Notes: a model not told the origin generated them from the letters alone. Shown: positions 9,046 through 17,780, counted from the stretch's first letter. The stretch: DNA of 64,000 nucleotides from Halobacteriovorax sp. GB3 (GCF_028649655.1 NZ_JAQSLN010000001.1:558001-622000), one strand, 5' to 3'. Program-made: numbers and translations.

Positions 9046-9901
9046 TGTCATCATTCCTACTTATAATCGCTCTTATTGCTTAGAGCGCGCTATTGAATCT
9101 GTTCTAAATCAAAGCTATAAAAACTTTGACTTGTGGATTGTTGACGATGGATCAACTGATGAGACTCAGGCTCTTTTAAAGAAGTATTGTGAGCATCCTC
9201 AAGTTCATTTATTAAAGACTGAAAACCGTGGGGTTAGTGCTGCTAGGAATTATGCGGCCAAGCTTTCCGATGGGCAGTGGTTGAGTTTTCTTGATTCCGA
9301 CGATGAATGGTTAAAAGACAAACTACAAAAGCAAGTGGATTTTATAAAGGCCCATCCTAATATTCGACTTGTTCATGGCGAGGAAATTTGGATTCGAAAT
9401 GGTAAGAGAGTCAACCAAAAGAAAGTGCATAAAAAATCTGGAGGAATGATTTTTAAAAGAGCACTTGGACTCTGTTTGATTTCACCTTCAGCTGTGAGCT
9501 TAAAAAGAGATCTTTATTTTGAACATGGTGGTTTTGATGAAGAGTTCGTCGTCTGTGAAGATTATGATCTCTGGCTTAAGGTGACTCATAAAGAAGAGAT
9601 TGGCTTTATCGAAGATCCTATTATTAATAAGTACGGAGGCCATGAAGATCAATTATCAGCTAAGTACTTTGCTATGGACTATTATCGAGTCAAATCGATG
9701 ATTCAACTGGCCGCCAACTACAAATTAGAAAGTGAAGATTATCTTGCGCTTTTAGTGATGGTTCAAAGAAAGTGTGAAATACTACTTAAAGGCTATGAAA
9801 AACATCAAAACATGGAACATCATCCGCAGGTGAGCTCTTGGCTCTCATGGGCCATTGGGGAGCTAAGGGAAGGGAACCCTCAAATTAATCGAATGCACTG
9901 A
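9035..9901 (+). CDS. Glycosyltransferase family 2
   Basis: GT-A fold glycosyltransferase that transfers a sugar from a nucleotide-sugar donor to a lipid, polysaccharide or protein acceptor. Family landmarks: MKISVIIPTYNR at the N-terminus, VDDGSTDET (37-44) and the metal-binding FLDSDDEW (85-92), then VCEDYDLWLK near 180. I start at ATG 9035 because the protein then begins exactly at the conserved MKISVIIPTYN; the longer TTG start at 9023 adds only three residues. This gives an 11-base overlap with the aldo/keto reductase. Its 3' end overlaps the convergent gene by 39 bases. No membrane segments. Confidence 0.92.
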   Translation: MKISVIIPTYNRSYCLERAIESVLNQSYKNFDLWIVDDGSTDETQALLKKYCEHPQVHLLKTENRGVSAARNYAAKLSDGQWLSFLDSDDEWLKDKLQKQVDFIKAHPNIRLVHGEEIWIRNGKRVNQKKVHKKSGGMIFKRALGLCLISPSAVSLKRDLYFEHGGFDEEFVVCEDYDLWLKVTHKEEIGFIEDPIINKYGGHEDQLSAKYFAMDYYRVKSMIQLAANYKLESEDYLALLVMVQRKCEILLKGYEKHQNMEHHPQVSSWLSWAIGELREGNPQINRMH

Positions 9902-10924
9902 AGATACCCAGACATCTTCTTGAGGATTGCGATAAGGTGTTTTAAGTCCATAAGAAAATTCAAAATACTTATAAGTAATCTTCGGAGTGAAAGTTAGAAA
10001 TTGATTCGATACTTTTGTAATAAATGAAAAGGGATATTTCTTAGTCCCTTCAAATCGAGCACCAAGATAAATTCCATCAGATAAATCGTAGCGCTTTCTA
10101 TAGTGAAGCCCTAGAAAAGGGGAAACGGCCATATTGAGAAAGCTCTTATTCCATTCATAGCGCCCATGAATAAGAGGGGTTCTTCCGTAGATCGATTTTT
10201 CACCAGATTGAGTTAACTTCAAATCGAGAACCTCTAAGAGGTAGGAGTAATCATCAAAGTGACGTTTATAAGAGAGATCAATAGCATAAGAACTCTCTTT
10301 TTTATCAAAGTCATCTGTGCTTATGATCTTTTCATCTTCAGCAATGGCCTGGGCCGTACTTTGAGTGAGAAAGTCCTTTGTTTCAACTTTATAAAGAGCG
10401 AGATCTAGGGATTCTCTTTTTTTATCGTTCCACTTCATTCGCGTGAAAAGCCCATAGCGCATTTCTTGTTTTAGGTAAGTTTGCGCTTTAGGATTGAGGC
10501 CGTCTTCTTTATTTGAAATCGTTAAGCTTCCTCCAAGATTCATTCCTATAAAGAGACTAGGAAGAAAGCGATAACTCCCATACTGCATATAGGGGAGAGG
10601 AAGAGCAAGTTCAGCGCCAATGTCGATATATCTTTCTGTATTGATATTTCTATTTAAAACCGCCAGAACATTACTGGTTTTTGTCGATGAAGAATTCGAA
10701 TCATCTGTTGACGTATTGATATCGCCAATTAGCTTCTTTATGCCGCTACTTATATTGATTTGCAGATCAAAAAATGACTGATGGGCCTGACTTTTAAGGC
10801 CGTGATCTACAATTGTTCTATCGCGAAGAAGAATGTAGCGACTGAGCTCACTTCTTAAGTTATTAGCGGCGAACGCCTTGGTTGATAGGATTAAGAAAAG
10901 AGCTGGAGTTATGATTTTTAGCAT
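9863..10924 (-). CDS. Probable outer-membrane beta-barrel protein
   Basis: A 353-residue exported protein with signal peptide MLKIITPALFLILSTKAFA. The mature part has many short alternating polar/hydrophobic stretches with aromatic residues (LSYKRHFDDYSYLLEVLDLKL, PFLGLHYRKRYDLSDGIYLGARF, ITYKYFEFSYGLK), as expected for outer-membrane strands. The chain ends VPFP rather than in a terminal Phe. A Ser/Thr/Asn-rich stretch near residues 70-85 may be a surface loop or linker. No specific family recognised. Confidence 0.6.
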   Translation of the reverse strand: MLKIITPALFLILSTKAFAANNLRSELSRYILLRDRTIVDHGLKSQAHQSFFDLQINISSGIKKLIGDINTSTDDSNSSSTKTSNVLAVLNRNINTERYIDIGAELALPLPYMQYGSYRFLPSLFIGMNLGGSLTISNKEDGLNPKAQTYLKQEMRYGLFTRMKWNDKKRESLDLALYKVETKDFLTQSTAQAIAEDEKIISTDDFDKKESSYAIDLSYKRHFDDYSYLLEVLDLKLTQSGEKSIYGRTPLIHGRYEWNKSFLNMAVSPFLGLHYRKRYDLSDGIYLGARFEGTKKYPFSFITKVSNQFLTFTPKITYKYFEFSYGLKTPYRNPQEDVWVSSVHSINLRVPFP

Positions 10925-10971
10925 AGTAAAAGTATACTAGAGCTCGATTGATATTACCTTTGGAGGAAAAA

Positions 10972-11931
10972 GTGATCATTTATAATGAACAAATGGACCA
11001 GAGATTTAGTGATTTTGGAATCATGATTCCCATTGTTGATGATCGCTCTCAAAAGGTTGCTTCAAACTTAAAGATTGAGCAAACTCCTCTGGATAAAATT
11101 CCTCTCATTTCACGTGATGACTTACTTCTTGTTCACTCTAAAGATTATGTTGATTCCCTTTTTGATGAACTTCGAAGAGAGCAGTCGATTTTTAGAACTT
11201 ATGAACTTATTAATCTCGATGGTAGCTATCATCGTTATGAGCCACAGAATGCGCTCTATAGTTTAGATAAGCTTGTTGATCGAATACTTCTTCAAGCAGG
11301 AGCTAGTTTACTTGCAATGAAAAGAGCGATCGCTGGAGATGATAGCTTTGTGCTGGCAGGAGGAATGCATCACGCGATGAAAGACTCTGGAAGAGGATTT
11401 TGTCTGATTAATGATATCGTCATTGGAATTAGAAAATTACAAAATAGTGGCGAGATTAAAACGGCGTGGGTTATTGATGTTGATGCCCACAAAGGCGATG
11501 GTACTGCTGAGGTGTGCTTTGGAGATGATTCGATACGCACGATGAGTATTCATATGAAAAGGGGATGGCCTCTTTGTGAAGGAGAAGGCAGCGAGCCCTG
11601 GTTTCTTCCAAGTGACCTTGATATTGAAGTAGATGTTGGACAAGAGAGTGATTATCTCTTTTTTCTTTCTAAAGCATTAGAGAAAATGGAAAAGGGCTTT
11701 GGTTTACCTGATCTTTGTGTTGTCGTTTGTGGAGCTGATCCTTATGAAAAAGATGAACTTGAAAGTGCGAATCTTTTAAAACTCACAAAAGAGCAAATGT
11801 TAAAGAGGGATTTGCTTGTCTTTGATTTTTTTAAGATGAGAAAAATCCCCCAGGCCTATGTCATGGCCGGGGGGTATGGTAAAAGTTCTTATGAGATTTA
11901 TGAACAATTTATTAAAGAGTCTTTTCTTTAA
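10972..11931 (+). CDS. Histone deacetylase family (AcuC/acetylpolyamine-type) deacylase
   Basis: Zinc amidohydrolase of the arginase/deacetylase superfamily that removes acyl groups from lysines or polyamines. Visible residues, numbered from GTG 10972: the H133-H134 pair in AGGMHHAMKDSGRGFC, the zinc ligands D171 and H173 in VIDVDAHKGDG, and the third ligand Asp in VVCGADPYEKDEL. A Gly-rich VMAGGYGKS lies near the end. I choose GTG 10972, because GGAGG (10962-10966) precedes it; the upstream TTG 10948 would place that site inside the gene. About 320 residues is usual for bacterial members. Cytoplasmic. Confidence 0.9.
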   Translation: MIIYNEQMDQRFSDFGIMIPIVDDRSQKVASNLKIEQTPLDKIPLISRDDLLLVHSKDYVDSLFDELRREQSIFRTYELINLDGSYHRYEPQNALYSLDKLVDRILLQAGASLLAMKRAIAGDDSFVLAGGMHHAMKDSGRGFCLINDIVIGIRKLQNSGEIKTAWVIDVDAHKGDGTAEVCFGDDSIRTMSIHMKRGWPLCEGEGSEPWFLPSDLDIEVDVGQESDYLFFLSKALEKMEKGFGLPDLCVVVCGADPYEKDELESANLLKLTKEQMLKRDLLVFDFFKMRKIPQAYVMAGGYGKSSYEIYEQFIKESFL

Positions 11932-11947
11932 GTCTCTTTAAATACAG

Positions 11948-13327
11948 TTAGAGTGAAGTCGTATCTTCAATCTCGTGAGCAAGAGTTCTCTTGATTGGTC
12001 TAAAATACGTTCTTGGAGAGTATTCAAGAAGATCAGTTACCTTTGTCATATAGATACATGCATACTTCTCAACTTGATCGGCAATACGCGACTCTTCAAG
12101 ACCAGCTCTCATCATCTCTCCCCAATATGGGTTAAAATGCGACTTGAACTCTTCAAGAAGTTCTGAGATTTTTGAGTTGATTTTGTCGATTTCCATATAA
12201 CATTTGTTGATGTCTTCTTTATTAACTTTTTCTGGTTCTTCGTGTTTAAGAAGATCAAGAGTATTCAACTTATGTTCAAGTTTCTCTTTTTCAGTCATTA
12301 ATTTGTCGATTTCTTTTTGACAAGGTCTCGAGTTTTGAATGGCCTCAATTTCAGCTTCTAGAGGATCGAGGATAAGGGCCGTTCTCCAGTTAAAAGTCTT
12401 TTTAATTGAGAGAACGTCTCCATAGATATGGTCACCAAGATAGAGAATTTCATCGCCTTCAACACCAAAATCTTTTTCAAGTTTTCCGGCCCAACCACCT
12501 TGATAGATTCCTGGAACGAGTGGTCCTTCTAGGTTTTTCATCATCTCTGTTTCTGGGTCAATCACAAGATAGTCATTGTCGTGAGTGAAAAAGCGTGGCT
12601 TTCGCGCTAGAACTGTTGTTAGTTCAAAGAGTTCACTCCAGTGCTTGTGCTCTTTAAGAAATGGATTGATTGTATAATCGAGAAGAAGCTTCGCATAGTG
12701 AAACTCCGAGTTCGTAATAACCCATAGCTTTTTACCAAAACGCTTAAAGCGCTCAAGAAGTTGAACAACTTCTGGGTCTTGAATAATGTATTGGTCAATA
12801 TTATCGCGAACCTTATCTTTAATAGAGCCATCACTGTGGCAAATATCGATGGCCTCTTTAATATCTACAGCAAGAGTTTCATAATCAGGTAGTTCATGAC
12901 CTTCTGATTTTAAATCAACGAGCTGAGCATAGATAATACCGTTGGATACAGAGAAGTTTGTATCAAGAGATTGAATGGTCTTATCGTTAAGATCGATAAT
13001 TTCGTTACCATAGAGTTTTTGCATTTCTTTAAAAGGAATTTCCTTTGTCCCATGGTAAGCAATTTTCACTTTTCCAAAACGATTTGTTTGAAGAAGGTTT
13101 CCTCTCATCTTATCGATACAAAGACCTTGAATAACTCGGTTAAATTGAAAAGGCATGTCAGCTACCTGCGCTGGATATCCTTTAACTTCAACAAGTTTTT
13201 TTACAGTTTCTCTATGAGCAAGTTCTTCAAAATTTTCTGTTTTATAACGAACTAGTGTGTAGTCCATGTCAAAGCCAATGGCCTTGATTTTTTTCATGTT
13301 TAAAGTTCTGTTTACAAAAACTTTCAC
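11948..13327 (-). CDS. HAD-superfamily 5'-nucleotidase (cytosolic NT5C2-like)
   Basis: Belongs to the HAD-IG 5'-nucleotidase group related to eukaryotic cytosolic IMP/GMP nucleotidase. Motif I is IGFDMDYTLV with nucleophile D20 and acid/base D22; KLWVITNSEFHYAKLLLDY supplies motif II, and EILYLGDHIYGDVL the acidic motif IV that binds magnesium. The C-terminal third is a helical, charged segment (residues ~330-400) as in the eukaryotic enzymes. Likely dephosphorylates purine monophosphates in the cytoplasm; a supply from degraded prey nucleic acid would suit a predator, but that is inference. GTG start at 13327 with GGGAG upstream; ATG 13297 is an alternative. Confidence 0.9.
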   Translation of the reverse strand: MKVFVNRTLNMKKIKAIGFDMDYTLVRYKTENFEELAHRETVKKLVEVKGYPAQVADMPFQFNRVIQGLCIDKMRGNLLQTNRFGKVKIAYHGTKEIPFKEMQKLYGNEIIDLNDKTIQSLDTNFSVSNGIIYAQLVDLKSEGHELPDYETLAVDIKEAIDICHSDGSIKDKVRDNIDQYIIQDPEVVQLLERFKRFGKKLWVITNSEFHYAKLLLDYTINPFLKEHKHWSELFELTTVLARKPRFFTHDNDYLVIDPETEMMKNLEGPLVPGIYQGGWAGKLEKDFGVEGDEILYLGDHIYGDVLSIKKTFNWRTALILDPLEAEIEAIQNSRPCQKEIDKLMTEKEKLEHKLNTLDLLKHEEPEKVNKEDINKCYMEIDKINSKISELLEEFKSHFNPYWGEMMRAGLEESRIADQVEKYACIYMTKVTDLLEYSPRTYFRPIKRTLAHEIEDTTSL

Positions 13328-13496
13328 AGTTAACTCCCTTTGTTTTTCTGCTTTAGCTTGAACCTCAAATTAGGGGCAAAGATTAGTTTACTAAACAATG
13401 AGAAAACTAGTCAATTCTTAGACCCAAACTTGCTTTTCTGGCCAAGAAAAAGCCGTTAATCTATGATAATTCATAAAAATGACTTGGAGAGTTGTG

Positions 13497-14273
13497 ATGA
13501 AAACGTTGGTTAAAATCTTTATCTTATCTGGTTTGTTTCTTAACGCACACGCTAAGGAATCTGACCAAAAAGGCCTAGAGATCGCAAAAGAGATGCAGCG
13601 CAGAAGTGAGGGGTTTCTTGGCGAGACCTCTAAAATGAAGATGACTCTGATTACGGCTTACGGCGAAAAAATCGAGAGATTGGTGAGCGGAAAAGTCCTT
13701 GAGATTAAAGGTGATGGTGACTGGTCGCTCTCGGAATTTTTAACTCCTAAAGATGTCTCTGGAACAAAAATGCTAACTAAGGCCTACAAAGAAAAAAGTG
13801 ATATGCAATGGCTCTATCTTCCATCCATTAGAAGAGTGAAGAGAATTTCTTCTAGTTCTCGTTTTTCTTCTTTTATGGGGAGTGAATTTAGTTATGAAGA
13901 TTTGGGAAGTCAGGAAATCGAAAAGTATAATTTTAAATTAGTTAAAGAAGATAAGCTCGACAAAGAAGATGTGTGGGTGCTTTCACGAGTGTCTAAGGAA
14001 AAGTCTGGGTACTCTAAGCAGATTCTCTATGTGACTAAGAATGACTACAAAACACTTAAAGTTGAATACTTTGATCGAAGGGGAGAACTGTTGAAAGTTT
14101 CTACTCAGGATCAATTTAAAACTTATAAAGTTGGAGAGAGATCATTTATTAAGGCCAATCGAATTTGGATGAAGAATGTTCAAACCAAAAAAGAATCGAT
14201 CTTTGAATGGGTTGAGAGAAAAATAGGGGTTACTCTAAAAGAGAGTGATTTTTCTAAAAGGGCACTTAAGTAA
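13497..14273 (+). CDS. Outer-membrane lipoprotein-sorting-like protein (LolA-like fold)
   Basis: Periplasmic protein with signal peptide MKTLVKIFILSGLFLNAHA. The body matches the LolA/LolB-like group often annotated 'outer membrane lipoprotein-sorting protein': EMQRRSEGFLGETSKMKMTL near the N-terminus, FLTPKDVSGTKML, then MQWLYLPSIRRVKRIS and FMGSEFSYEDL. Members of this type usually sit with an RND/MMPL exporter and a barrel protein and are thought to carry lipids. Here only the barrel partner follows, with no exporter next to it. I choose ATG 13497 over 13479, because GGAGAG precedes it and the signal peptide starts there. The stop overlaps the next start (TAATG). Confidence 0.8.
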   Translation: MKTLVKIFILSGLFLNAHAKESDQKGLEIAKEMQRRSEGFLGETSKMKMTLITAYGEKIERLVSGKVLEIKGDGDWSLSEFLTPKDVSGTKMLTKAYKEKSDMQWLYLPSIRRVKRISSSSRFSSFMGSEFSYEDLGSQEIEKYNFKLVKEDKLDKEDVWVLSRVSKEKSGYSKQILYVTKNDYKTLKVEYFDRRGELLKVSTQDQFKTYKVGERSFIKANRIWMKNVQTKKESIFEWVERKIGVTLKESDFSKRALK

Positions 14274-15538
14274 TGAAGATTATCACAGCTATTTTATATT
14301 TTATTTCTCTCTCTTCTGTGGCCTCTTATAAAGGTGAGTTGAACTTAGAAAATCGCTACTTTCATAAAGATGATAACAAAGAACTTTCTAATGAGCTGGG
14401 TAATGCCGTTGCTCTTAAGTTTTCAGCAGACTATCAGGGGAAGAATTATTTTTTAAAGGGCAGCTTCTTAACTCGCTTTGATCTTCAAGATGAAAAGAGG
14501 CGCTATCTCTATATCGAAGATCTCTTTGTCGACTATGACATCTCTAATAAAATTAAACTTGGAGCAGGATATCGCATTTTCAATTGGAGAATGATGGAGC
14601 TTTTTTATCCAAGTGATAATGTGAACTCTAGAAACTTCGATGGAGATCTCGAGAGTTTAGAAAAAAAGGGAGAACTCACTTTTGATCTCAATTATAGAAA
14701 GAACGATCATCAATTTTCATTCTATTATTTTCCTCTTTTTGAAAAGGCCATTTTTCCTTCTTATGAGTCTCGCTTAGGTGAGGGCTATGATTTAACTAAG
14801 TACACCTTAGTGACAAAAGATGAAAATAGAAAAGGTCGAAAGCAAGCTTCACAGTATGCTATTCGCTACAGTGGCCTTATCGCTGATACCGACTTTCAAT
14901 TGCAATATTTAAGACATATTGATCGCAATACTCCTGTTTTTGGATTTAGTGATTACCAAGTCGTACCTGTTTTAAATTCCTTGGCACCAATTGATTCAAA
15001 AGATGTCCGCTCACATTTTTATGAAGTCAATGAATTGAGTACGAGTTTTACGAAAGAGATAGGAGAGACACTTTTTAAGTTCATTGGAGTGTATCGCGAT
15101 TATTTAAGTCGTAGGGATATTTTAGTTTTAAATGAAAACTCTAAGTTTGAACTTTATCGTCCTAAGGACCACTACACTCAGGCCCTTGGGCTTGAGAAAA
15201 TGCTTTCTCTAGAGCGTGGGCACGATGTGACTTTTTTCATGGAGTGGCAAAAGGTTTTTGATCGAACGAGTAATGCTCTTTTTCAAAATGATTTAGGAGT
15301 TGGTGCTCGTTACGCTCTTAATGATATTGAAGGAACAGAGTTCTATAGTTTCTATCTCTTTGATCTCTCTGGTAGAGATGAGGGGATATTAAGTTTAAAG
15401 GCAGCACGAAGACTGAATGAATGGATGCGCTATGAAATATCCTATCGATATATTTATGCGGGGGAGTCAGACTCTTTTGGTCTTAATTTATTTAAAGATG
15501 ATCATTACTTCACTTTAAATATCAAATCTTATTTTTAA
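14273..15538 (+). CDS. Outer-membrane beta-barrel protein paired with the LolA-like protein
   Basis: 421-residue exported protein with signal peptide MKIITAILYFISLSSVASY. It is built of repeated amphipathic strand-like segments rich in Tyr and Phe (FFLKGSFL-type, KIKLGAGYRIFNW, HQFSFYYFPLF, FYSFYLFDLSGRD, MRYEISYRYIYAG) and ends in Phe (NIKSYF), the usual terminal residue of outer-membrane barrels. NWRMMELFYPSDNVNSRN resembles the start of barrels encoded next to LolA-like proteins and MMPL exporters (DUF1302-like). Overlaps the preceding gene by one base, so co-translated, and is followed by a strong terminator. Confidence 0.75.
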   Translation: MKIITAILYFISLSSVASYKGELNLENRYFHKDDNKELSNELGNAVALKFSADYQGKNYFLKGSFLTRFDLQDEKRRYLYIEDLFVDYDISNKIKLGAGYRIFNWRMMELFYPSDNVNSRNFDGDLESLEKKGELTFDLNYRKNDHQFSFYYFPLFEKAIFPSYESRLGEGYDLTKYTLVTKDENRKGRKQASQYAIRYSGLIADTDFQLQYLRHIDRNTPVFGFSDYQVVPVLNSLAPIDSKDVRSHFYEVNELSTSFTKEIGETLFKFIGVYRDYLSRRDILVLNENSKFELYRPKDHYTQALGLEKMLSLERGHDVTFFMEWQKVFDRTSNALFQNDLGVGARYALNDIEGTEFYSFYLFDLSGRDEGILSLKAARRLNEWMRYEISYRYIYAGESDSFGLNLFKDDHYFTLNIKSYF

Positions 15539-15544
15539 AAAAAG

Positions 15545-15570
15545 AAAGGGCCCAATTTGAGGGCCCTTTT
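15545..15570. terminator. Bidirectional terminator between convergent genes
   Basis: Arms AAAGGGCCC and GGGCCCTTT with a 7-base loop, T run after it on the plus strand and A run before it. It serves the barrel gene on the plus strand and the small secreted gene on the minus strand. Confidence 0.85.
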
Positions 15571-15574
15571 AAAA

Positions 15575-15898
15575 TTATTCGCTATAAGTTTCAAAACTTC
15601 CTAGGTGTTCACAAGTTGCGGGGTCTAGAGCAATCGCATACTCAAACCAACCACTGTAGTAAGAACCTGTCCCACGATAAACGACAACATTTTGATCAAA
15701 TGATTTGATGTCATTTTTGTAGAGGTCTTTAATTGTTTCTCCGGTTTTTAGAATGTAACCGTTTTCAACACTTCTGGCTCCTCTCGGACCATTTTTTCCA
15801 AGAAATGATTTCTTCGCTTCTCCTAGGCAGAGATCAAATTGTGGAGCGGCAAATGAAGAAAGAGAAATAAGAGTAGCAAGAGATAAAAGAACTTTCAT
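15575..15898 (-). CDS. Small secreted protein, unknown
   Basis: 107 residues with signal peptide MKVLLSLATLISLSSFA. The mature part (~90 residues) has two cysteines (C24 in FDLCLGEAKK and C96 in PATCEHLGS), suggesting one disulfide, and a Gly/Tyr-rich centre (VYRGTGSYYSGWFEY). No family recognised. It has its own terminator downstream and an AAGGATAA ribosome site, so it is probably a single-gene transcript. Confidence 0.65.
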   Translation of the reverse strand: MKVLLSLATLISLSSFAAPQFDLCLGEAKKSFLGKNGPRGARSVENGYILKTGETIKDLYKNDIKSFDQNVVVYRGTGSYYSGWFEYAIALDPATCEHLGSFETYSE

Positions 15899-16008
15899 GA
15901 GTTATCCTTTTGTGTGTTTTTCTTGCTCAAACTAATTATATCAGGAGCTTCTATTGGTCAATGGAGAATCGATTAAAGAAGTATTAGGATTTTGTTAGCA
16001 AAAAAAAA

Positions 16009-16027
16009 GGCCCTCGTTAAAGGGCCC
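16009..16027 (-). terminator. Terminator of the 16,033-16,713 lipoprotein gene
   Basis: GGCCCT and AGGGCC arms closely follow the stop of the minus-strand lipoprotein gene; on that strand the hairpin is followed by a long T run (the A run at 16000-16008). Confidence 0.8.
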
Positions 16028-16032
16028 TTGTC

Positions 16033-16713
16033 TTAGTCATTTTTATAATTGATTTCATACCTTGGTAAACCATCTAATTCTAAAAGAGAAACATCAGTGT
16101 CTGGAAGAACTGTCGTTTCCGATTCTATCTCATATGCAGTTCCACTTTTAGTTTTTGCAATAGTTTTCGATTTAAGATTAAATTTAAGCATTGATCTTTC
16201 GATGCTGACGATCGATTGAAACTTACCATTGTAGCCATTATTAAGAAAAGCTCCTTCAGCTCTAAGAAGTTTTTCACCATTCTTAGTTCCCTGATAAATA
16301 GTCATTTTTTTCAATTCTTCTAAATCTAAACCATAGAAGTCTTCATACTTATGAATCTCGACATACTTACTTTCACTTGCTGTGACTTCATCTTTGCAGT
16401 TCTTTTCTTCTTTTTCTTCAACATAGAGCTCTACTTTGTCGGCTACTTCATTTAGAAAAACCCTCTTGTACTGCGTTTTAGTAATACAGTTGTCATAGGT
16501 ACTAGTCTCTTTCTCTAATGCTGTTTCACCTGTAGAAACAGTCGCCGTCGTTTCTTTATACTCATTATATAAAGCAACAACTTTTTCATAAGAAATTTTC
16601 TTTTCTCCATCTAGCTGATCTAATTGGATTGAGTTACTCCCATTACCCGATGAGCTGTCTGACCCGCAAGAAACTAAAGTAAGCCCTAAAATGGCCATAA
16701 GTAGCATTTTCAT
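16033..16713 (-). CDS. Lipoprotein, unknown
   Basis: 226-residue lipoprotein: signal MKMLLMAILGLTLVSCGS with lipobox LVSC and Cys16 as the lipidated residue, then a Ser/Gly/Asn-rich linker (SDSSSGNGSNS) typical of surface or periplasmic lipoproteins. The rest is a Lys/Glu-rich domain with two cysteines (CITKTQYKR and EKNCKDEV) that may pair. No catalytic motif or family seen. It is transcribed away from the tRNA-Ala gene and ends in a strong terminator. Confidence 0.7.
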   Translation of the reverse strand: MKMLLMAILGLTLVSCGSDSSSGNGSNSIQLDQLDGEKKISYEKVVALYNEYKETTATVSTGETALEKETSTYDNCITKTQYKRVFLNEVADKVELYVEEKEEKNCKDEVTASESKYVEIHKYEDFYGLDLEELKKMTIYQGTKNGEKLLRAEGAFLNNGYNGKFQSIVSIERSMLKFNLKSKTIAKTKSGTAYEIESETTVLPDTDVSLLELDGLPRYEINYKND

Positions 16714-16802
16714 TTTTCCCCTCTCTGTTTGTTGTGCGAGGGGTTTTTTACCAATTTAGCACTAGTGCGTCAATGAAGTTTGTTGAGCGATAGACTAATC
16801 AC

Positions 16803-16831
16803 TTGTCAAATAGTCTCAATTTAAGTATATT
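16803..16831 (+). promoter_or_regulatory. Sigma-70-like promoter of tRNA-Ala
   Basis: TTGTCA at 16803-16808, a 17-base spacer and TATATT at 16826-16831. Transcription would start about 12-15 bases before the tRNA. Confidence 0.7.
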
Positions 16832-16850
16832 TTCCGAACCAATTCACATT

Positions 16851-16926
16851 GGGCCCTTAGCTCAGCTGGGAGAGCGCTTCGCTGGCAGCGAAGAGGTCAG
16901 CGGTTCGATCCCGCTAGGGTCCACCA
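16851..16926 (+). tRNA. tRNA-Ala (anticodon GGC)
   Basis: A full 76-base cloverleaf: acceptor GGGCCCT pairs with AGGGTCC (one G-T), D arm with AGCTCAGCTGGGAGAGC, anticodon arm CTTCG-CTGGCAG-CGAAG with T33 and anticodon GGC (reads GCC/GCT), variable loop, T arm AGCGG-TTCGATC-CCGCT, and an encoded ACCA end. Its own promoter lies upstream. Copies of its 3' end recur downstream, so it is the probable anchor of the accessory region. Confidence 0.96.
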
Positions 16927-16995
16927 TTTCACCCCAAACATTTACAACACACAACCCTTTGAAACACCAAAGATCTAATTCAGTGTAACTATTTT

Positions 16996-17017
16996 GGTGG
17001 ACCAAAGCGGGATCGAA
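16996..17017 (-). repeat. Inverted partial copy of the tRNA-Ala 3' end
   Basis: GGTGGACC, two bases, then AGCGGGATCGAA: the reverse complement of the tRNA T-arm/acceptor region (16901-16925) with only the two middle bases different. It lies 70 bases behind the tRNA in opposite orientation, so the two could pair or mark an inversion. Confidence 0.75.
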
Positions 17018-17040
17018 GATCCTGCTAGCCTCGCGCGATA

Positions 17041-17062
17041 AAATGGTCCAGTGGACCTTTTT
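17041..17062 (+). terminator. Possible terminator GGTCC-AGT-GGACC-T5
   Basis: A short palindromic stem with A-rich left flank (AAATGGTCC) and GGACC followed by TTTTT. It could end the tRNA transcript. The stem is short, so confidence is moderate. Confidence 0.45.
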
Positions 17063-17120
17063 GGCGAGCAGAGGTATGTGACGAAGTGAAGCTAGCCGAA
17101 GGCGCGGCATTCACGGGAAA
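17058..17120 (+). repeat. Interspersed ~60-bp repeat, copy A
   Basis: T5 then GGCGAGCAGAGG, GACGAAGTGAAGCTAGCCG, AAGGCGCGGCA and CACGGGAA. Nearly identical to copy B at 28,522 and more loosely to copy C at 20,176. GGCGAGC and GCTAGCC can pair with one mismatch. The GC content is much higher than the surroundings. It lies 60 bases before an orphan gene on the same strand. Confidence 0.8.
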
Positions 17121-17180
17121 CAAGCGACATATTTTCTTTATACAACTATAACAATGGTGATACCTTATAACTGGAATAAT

Positions 17181-17732
17181 ATGACAAATTGTATAATAGA
17201 GACATTCGTAAAAACAAAGAGCGACTATCCTTACGGTCATTCTATAAAGTCAGTACAAAAAAATAGAATAGCTTATAATTATAATGAAGATTTTAAACTT
17301 AACTTTCTACAAATATCATCTGTAGATGAAGTTGAAATTCAAGAAGAAATGTATGACTTCGTTAAGGGAGCTATTGTACTAAAAGTTGGCAGTGTCATAG
17401 TTGTTGATTGGGAATGTTGGGATGAGATAATTAGCTTATGGTTAAAGCTATATTTAAATGCCCGTAGGACATCGTTTAAAATAAACTATGACCTGGATTA
17501 TTGCGAATCTTACGGAAAAGTCACTTTTGAACCAGATGAATCCGAAGATATCATAGAGCTATATTTAAATAAGTCATATAAGGCAACTGTTAGAAGAAAA
17601 GAATTGTTAAAAGAGGTCGTAAGAGGAGCCGACGAATTCTTTAATTTTTTATGGAAGATTAGGCCAGAGCTAAAAGATGAACTCAAGTGGTTACTTCCAG
17701 ATCTAAAAGAAGATGTTAAAAATTATCTCTAG
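17181..17732 (+). CDS. Orphan family protein, paralogue 1 of 3
   Basis: About 183 residues with no family I recognise. It is clearly homologous to the proteins at 30,831 and 31,560: shared landmarks are IETFVKTKSDYPYGHSIK, NRIAYNYNEDFKLNF, EEMYDFVKGAIVLKV, VDWECWDEIISLW, ESYGKVTFEP and ADEFFNFLWKIRPEL. Acidic, no signal peptide or membrane segment, so cytoplasmic. The start at ATG 17181 is chosen because the paralogues begin at this point. Small, acidic, duplicated orphan proteins of this kind are often immunity proteins of polymorphic toxins, but no toxin gene is present and this is only a hypothesis. Confidence 0.7.
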   Translation: MTNCIIETFVKTKSDYPYGHSIKSVQKNRIAYNYNEDFKLNFLQISSVDEVEIQEEMYDFVKGAIVLKVGSVIVVDWECWDEIISLWLKLYLNARRTSFKINYDLDYCESYGKVTFEPDESEDIIELYLNKSYKATVRRKELLKEVVRGADEFFNFLWKIRPELKDELKWLLPDLKEDVKNYL

Positions 17733-17762
17733 ATTCACTATTTACGAAATTTACCCATTAAG

Positions 17763-17780
17763 TTCAAATTCCCACCATTT
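17763..17780 (+). repeat. Degenerate tRNA 3'-end-like sequence
   Basis: TTCAAATTCCCACCATTT: a T-loop-like TTCAAAT followed by CCACCATTT, as at the tRNA-Ala end (16921-16929). The second half of the T stem is missing. It closes the block that contains the first orphan paralogue. Confidence 0.4.

Noticed and set aside
16862-17110. Open frame on the minus strand across tRNA-Ala
   Set aside because: The SGIEPLTSS-type peptide is the well-known spurious antisense translation of a tRNA; no ribosome site and the tRNA explains the sequence.
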